Shown piece by piece: positions 13,203 through 15,781 of a stretch of DNA of 15,781 nucleotides. Made by a program: the position numbers and the translations under genes. Every line of letters begins with the position of its first letter. Within the stretch, counting starts at the first letter, position 1. This DNA is from an uncultured Collinsella sp. Lineage in GTDB: Bacteria; Actinomycetota; Coriobacteriia; Coriobacteriales; Coriobacteriaceae. The notes under the pieces are model-generated. The model was given only the letters and a program-made list of their open reading frames with translations. It was not told the DNA's origin and made no database searches. The DNA lies in the NCBI GenBank assembly GCA_900547285.1, contig URGF01000038.1, positions 1 through 15,781 on the forward strand, written 5' to 3'.

Positions 13203-14552
13203 CTACTCCACAACATGACCGATAAGCTCGTAGCAGAAGCTATCGGTAAACTCGACGGTCAGAATATCGCCCACGGACGCCTCGCTGGCGTCCAGATGCA
13301 CCGCGCCATCGGAATCGGGCGCCTGGAACCAGGCATGGCCGATCAGCTCGGCGCCATCCTCGGTCTCTTCGATACCGTCGACGATTACCTGGGCTCGCTC
13401 GCCCACATGGGCGGCGGTGGCGGCAAAACCGAGCGACTCGGCCAGGTCCATGGCCTCCTGGGCGCGCTCGAGCTTAACCTCCTCATCGACCTGGCCCTCC
13501 ATCTTGGCGGCCAGGCTACCTTCCTCACGCGAGTAGGCAAAGACACTCGTGTAGTCAAAGCCGACGGTGTCCATAAAGTCGATAAGGTCGCGGAACTCGT
13601 CGTCGGTCTCGGTCGGGAAGCCGACCATGGCCGTGGAACGAATCACGATGCCGGGGATGCGCTCGCGAAGGTCGCGGAACAGATCCTCGAGCTCCTGGCG
13701 CGAACCGGAGCGACGCATGGCCTTAAGAATGCGCGCGTCGCAGTGCTGCACGGGGATATCGATATAGGGCAGCACCTCGGGCGTATCGCGAATCGTCTCG
13801 ATGAGTTCGTCAGTCATGCCCTCGGGCTGCAGATAGAGCACGCGGACCCAGACGTTGTGCGGGTGTACGGCCTCGGCGACGGCACGCAGCAGCTGCGCCA
13901 GATTGCGCGGCGAGCCATCGGCGACGTCCTCGTCGGCAAAGTCGGTACCCCAGATGCCCGTGTCCTGGCCGATCAGCACGATCTCGCGCACACCGCCGGC
14001 AACCAGGTCGCGCACCTCGGAGATGATGCTCTCGGCATTGCGCGAATGATAGCGGCCGCGGATGTAGGGAATCATGCAGAAGCTGCAGAAGCGGTTGCAG
14101 CCATCGGAAATCTTGACGTAGGCGACAGCACCCTCGACGGTACGTTTGACCTGCGGGATATAGGCTGCAATCTCACGCTCGACACCCAGCACGCCATCGA
14201 TGACCGCCACGATGCCGTCTTCCTCGTCGGCCTTCACAAAGGCAGCGACCTCGGGCAGCTCGTCAGGCAGGTCATCGCCATAGCGCGACGGCACGCAGCC
14301 GCACATGACGATGGGGCAAGAACGAACGCCGTCCTGAACCTCGTTGGCGAGCTCGAGCGTGGTCTCGATGCTCTCGGACGTTGCGGAGGCGAGGAACGAA
14401 CATGTATTGACGATGGCGATATCGGCATCCTGCGGGTCGAATGCCTCCTCGTAGCCCGCGGCGGTCAAAAGAGAACGCATGCGGTCGGTGTCAACCTCGT
14501 TCTTAGCGCACCCGAGAGTGATGTAGAGCACGGAGCCCAACGGTGTATCCAT
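13203..14552 (-). CDS. rimO: Ribosomal protein S12 methylthiotransferase RimO
   Basis: A radical-SAM enzyme that adds a methylthio group to the conserved aspartate of ribosomal protein S12. In 449 residues: the N-terminal cluster cysteines (Cys15 in TLGCAKNEVDTDRM, Cys51 in NTCSF, Cys86 in MCGC), the radical-SAM motif Cys152-x3-Cys156-x2-Cys159 in GCNRFCSFCMIPYIRGRYHSR, and a C-terminal TRAM domain (about 385-449). GCAKNEVD and the RGRYHSR stretch separate it from MiaB. The ribosome site before the ATG is poor (AAGGA about 12 bases away). The gene lies 27 bases after yajQ and 10 bases before pgsA on the same strand. Confidence 0.96.
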   Translation of the reverse strand: MDTPLGSVLYITLGCAKNEVDTDRMRSLLTAAGYEEAFDPQDADIAIVNTCSFLASATSESIETTLELANEVQDGVRSCPIVMCGCVPSRYGDDLPDELPEVAAFVKADEEDGIVAVIDGVLGVEREIAAYIPQVKRTVEGAVAYVKISDGCNRFCSFCMIPYIRGRYHSRNAESIISEVRDLVAGGVREIVLIGQDTGIWGTDFADEDVADGSPRNLAQLLRAVAEAVHPHNVWVRVLYLQPEGMTDELIETIRDTPEVLPYIDIPVQHCDARILKAMRRSGSRQELEDLFRDLRERIPGIVIRSTAMVGFPTETDDEFRDLIDFMDTVGFDYTSVFAYSREEGSLAAKMEGQVDEEVKLERAQEAMDLAESLGFAATAAHVGERAQVIVDGIEETEDGAELIGHAWFQAPDSDGAVHLDASEASVGDILTVEFTDSFCYELIGHVVE

Positions 14553-14579
14553 GTTGGAGAGCGGTCCTTTCGATTGATA

Positions 14580-15077
14580 TTAGCGGTAGTTGGTGAACTG
14601 CAGCGGCTGGCCGTAGTCCTGGTCGCGCAGGAACTGGATCACGGTCTGCAACGCGTCCTTCGAAGCAGAGGAAACACGCAGTTTGTCGGCCTCGATGGTC
14701 ACCTTGACCTTGAGCTTTTGGTCCTTGATGTCCTTGTTGATCTTCTTGGCGGTCGCCTGGTCGATACCCTCGACGATATGGCCGAGCACGCGCACGGTGC
14801 CGCCCGACGCCGCCTGCGGAGCATCCCACGAGACAGCCTTGAGGTCGATGCCGCGCTTGATGAGCTTGGAGCTCAACACGTCGATAATCTGTTTGGAGAC
14901 AAAGTCGGCCGGGGCGTTGATCGTAAAGAGCTTGTCGCCCTTCGAAAGCTCGATCGTGGCGCCAGAATCCTTAAGGTCATAGCGCTGGGAAATCTCGCGC
15001 GTGGTCTGCTGGAAGGCGTTGTCGACCTCTTGCATGTTGACCTCGGACACGACGTCGAAGCTGGAATCTTTAGCCAT
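14580..15077 (-). CDS. yajQ: YajQ family (DUF520) nucleotide-binding protein
   Basis: A 165-residue cytosolic protein of the YajQ/DUF520 family, two ferredoxin-like domains that bind nucleic acid or nucleotides; some members bind cyclic di-GMP. Typical segments are MAKDSSFDVVSEVNMQEVDNA at the N-terminus, QRYDLKDSGATIEL near 32-45, SKLIKRGIDLKAV near 70-82, KKINKDIKDQKLKVKVTIEADKLRV in the second domain, and LRDQDYGQPLQFTNYR at the end. The ATG at 15077 has AAAGGAAA about seven bases upstream. It follows rodZ by 26 bases and precedes rimO. The family is certain; the cellular role in this organism is not known. Confidence 0.95.
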   Translation of the reverse strand: MAKDSSFDVVSEVNMQEVDNAFQQTTREISQRYDLKDSGATIELSKGDKLFTINAPADFVSKQIIDVLSSKLIKRGIDLKAVSWDAPQAASGGTVRVLGHIVEGIDQATAKKINKDIKDQKLKVKVTIEADKLRVSSASKDALQTVIQFLRDQDYGQPLQFTNYR

Positions 15078-15087
15078 GATGTTTCCT

Positions 15088-15122
15088 TTCGCGTACGAGC
15101 GGCTTAGTAGCTATCGTACGAA
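15088..15122 (-). repeat. Imperfect hairpin at the end of rodZ
   Basis: The plus-strand segments TTCG-CG-TACGA and TCGTACGAA pair as a nine-base-pair stem with a two-base bulge around a 15-base loop. It spans the rodZ stop codon and reaches the edge of the yajQ ribosome site. No T-run follows, so it is not a standard terminator. Confidence 0.35.
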
Positions 15123-15781
15123 TAGTCGGTAGAATCGGTGGGCGTCTGACCGTCAGTTGCGGTATCGGCGCCATCCGTGGACTGGGCATCGGTACCGTCG
15201 GTGGTATCGGTACCATCGGTGGTGTCGGTACCATCAGAACTTTCACCATTCTCGGAATCAGTCGTCTCCTTCTTGGGAACGGCGATCGTCACACGCGCCA
15301 CGCCCGAGGTCTTGGTATCGTAACGAACCTTTTCACCGTTCTTGGTAACGGTGACATCGGAAGGCTTGGACGTGGTGATCTCGATCGAGGACTCGGGCGT
15401 GTACTCCTGCTCAAAGGGGCCAGTCGCCTGGGCGCCATAGACCGACTTGCCGTCGACCTTGACCTCAATCCACGCGGTCTTTCCCTTGGCAACGGAGACC
15501 TTGACCTTCGTTACCTCGTTCTCTTCCTTTTTAGCCGTCGTCTTGGTGGCGTCCGAATCGGTCGACTCATCCGTCGCCTCATCGGTGTCTTCGTCCTCGT
15601 CAACCGTTTCGGTCTTCTTAGAAGACTTCTTGGTCGTCGTCTTGGTAGCAGCGGGCGTCTCGGGCGTGGTCTCGGGCGTCGAAGATGCGCAGCCACGCAG
15701 AAGCACCACGATGAGCACAATCAACAGCAGCGCAACGGCACCGATGCCGGCGTAGATGATACGCGGATCGAGCCCGTTGTT
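15104..15781 (-). CDS. rodZ: RodZ-like protein, DUF4115 C-terminal part (N-terminus outside the window)
   Basis: The frame is open to the window edge, so the visible 225 residues are the C-terminal part of a longer protein. After about nine residues comes one membrane segment (about 10-29, AGIGAVALLLIVLIVVLL), then a low-complexity Thr/Lys/Asp/Glu linker (about 35-90), a beta-rich DUF4115 domain (about 91-172; KVSVAKGKTAWIEVKVDGKS, then SIEITTSKPSDVTVTKNGEKV), and a Thr/Asp/Gly tail ending YSYDSY. RodZ couples MreB to the cell-shape machinery; the cytoplasmic helix-turn-helix part would lie outside the window. A TTG at 15724 inside the membrane segment is not the real start. The neighbours yajQ, rimO and pgsA fit the conserved rodZ-pgsA-cinA-recA order. 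Confidence 0.83.
   Translation of the reverse strand, partial: NNGLDPRIIYAGIGAVALLLIVLIVVLLRGCASSTPETTPETPAATKTTTKKSSKKTETVDEDEDTDEATDESTDSDATKTTAKKEENEVTKVKVSVAKGKTAWIEVKVDGKSVYGAQATGPFEQEYTPESSIEITTSKPSDVTVTKNGEKVRYDTKTSGVARVTIAVPKKETTDSENGESSDGTDTTDGTDTTDGTDAQSTDGADTATDGQTPTDSTDYSYDSY
15192..15235. repeat. 18-bp tandem repeat in the rodZ tail
   Basis: Two 18-bp units (15192-15209 and 15210-15227, differing at two positions) plus an eight-base partial unit encode repeated Gly-Thr-Asp/Thr-Thr-Asp. Such repeats can vary in copy number between strains by slippage without shifting the frame, since 18 is a multiple of three. Confidence 0.75.

Noticed and set aside
12687..15107. An 806-codon open frame on the plus strand, antisense to pgsA, rimO and yajQ
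   Set aside because: It lies opposite three well-supported genes with full family motifs. Its product is rich in His, Asp, Gly, Leu and Val without recognisable domains, as expected for the mirror frame of GC-rich coding DNA.

Overview
The window looks like chromosomal core sequence from a fairly GC-rich Gram-positive bacterium, most likely an actinobacterium of the Coriobacteriia (Collinsella-like). The grounds are the SOS boxes of the CGAAC-N4-GTTCG type, the order LysM protein/nrdR next to a divergent lexA, and the order rodZ, rimO, pgsA, cinA, recA, recX, rny. From memory this order parallels both the Mycobacterium nrdR-LysM-lexA-hflX-miaA-miaB-recX-recA region and the Bacillus rodZ-pgsA-cinA-recA-rny-ymdB-spoVS-miaB region. 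The genus is an inference. No mobile element, CRISPR array, tRNA or rRNA was found, and no gene-free stretch exceeds 300 bases.

Layout from the left. (1) A leftward group (1-1478): a LysM membrane protein resembling SOS cell-division inhibitors, then nrdR (repressor of ribonucleotide reductase genes) and dut (dUTPase). (2) A compact divergent control region (1479-1638) with three SOS boxes spaced exactly 28 bp apart. (3) A rightward pair, lexA and a DUF1624-type membrane protein, joined by TAATG. The second gene runs 16 bp into the end of hflX. (4) A tight leftward operon (9644 down to 2972): rny, a GHKL ATPase of unknown role, spoVS, miaB, miaA and hflX. A TTGACA/TACGAT promoter and a leader of about 160 nt with two hairpins lie upstream. 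(5) recA and recX, leftward, behind a sigma-A-type promoter whose 17-bp spacer contains a perfect SOS box; six ACCAAA-like repeats at about 11-bp spacing lie upstream. (6) A leftward group ending in a strong hairpin after cinA: rodZ (cut by the window edge), yajQ, rimO, pgsA and cinA.

How the parts fit: LexA probably represses itself, the LysM protein and recA, and perhaps nrdR-dut and the DUF1624 gene through read-through. This would tie DNA damage to a division block and to nucleotide supply. The rny operon combines mRNA decay, tRNA A37 modification (miaA, miaB) and a ribosome-rescue GTPase (hflX). Its GHKL ATPase, one base after rny and in the place where Bacillus has ymdB, is the best candidate here for an undescribed function. 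The rodZ-cinA group carries cell-shape, phospholipid, ribosomal-protein modification and NMN-recycling functions.
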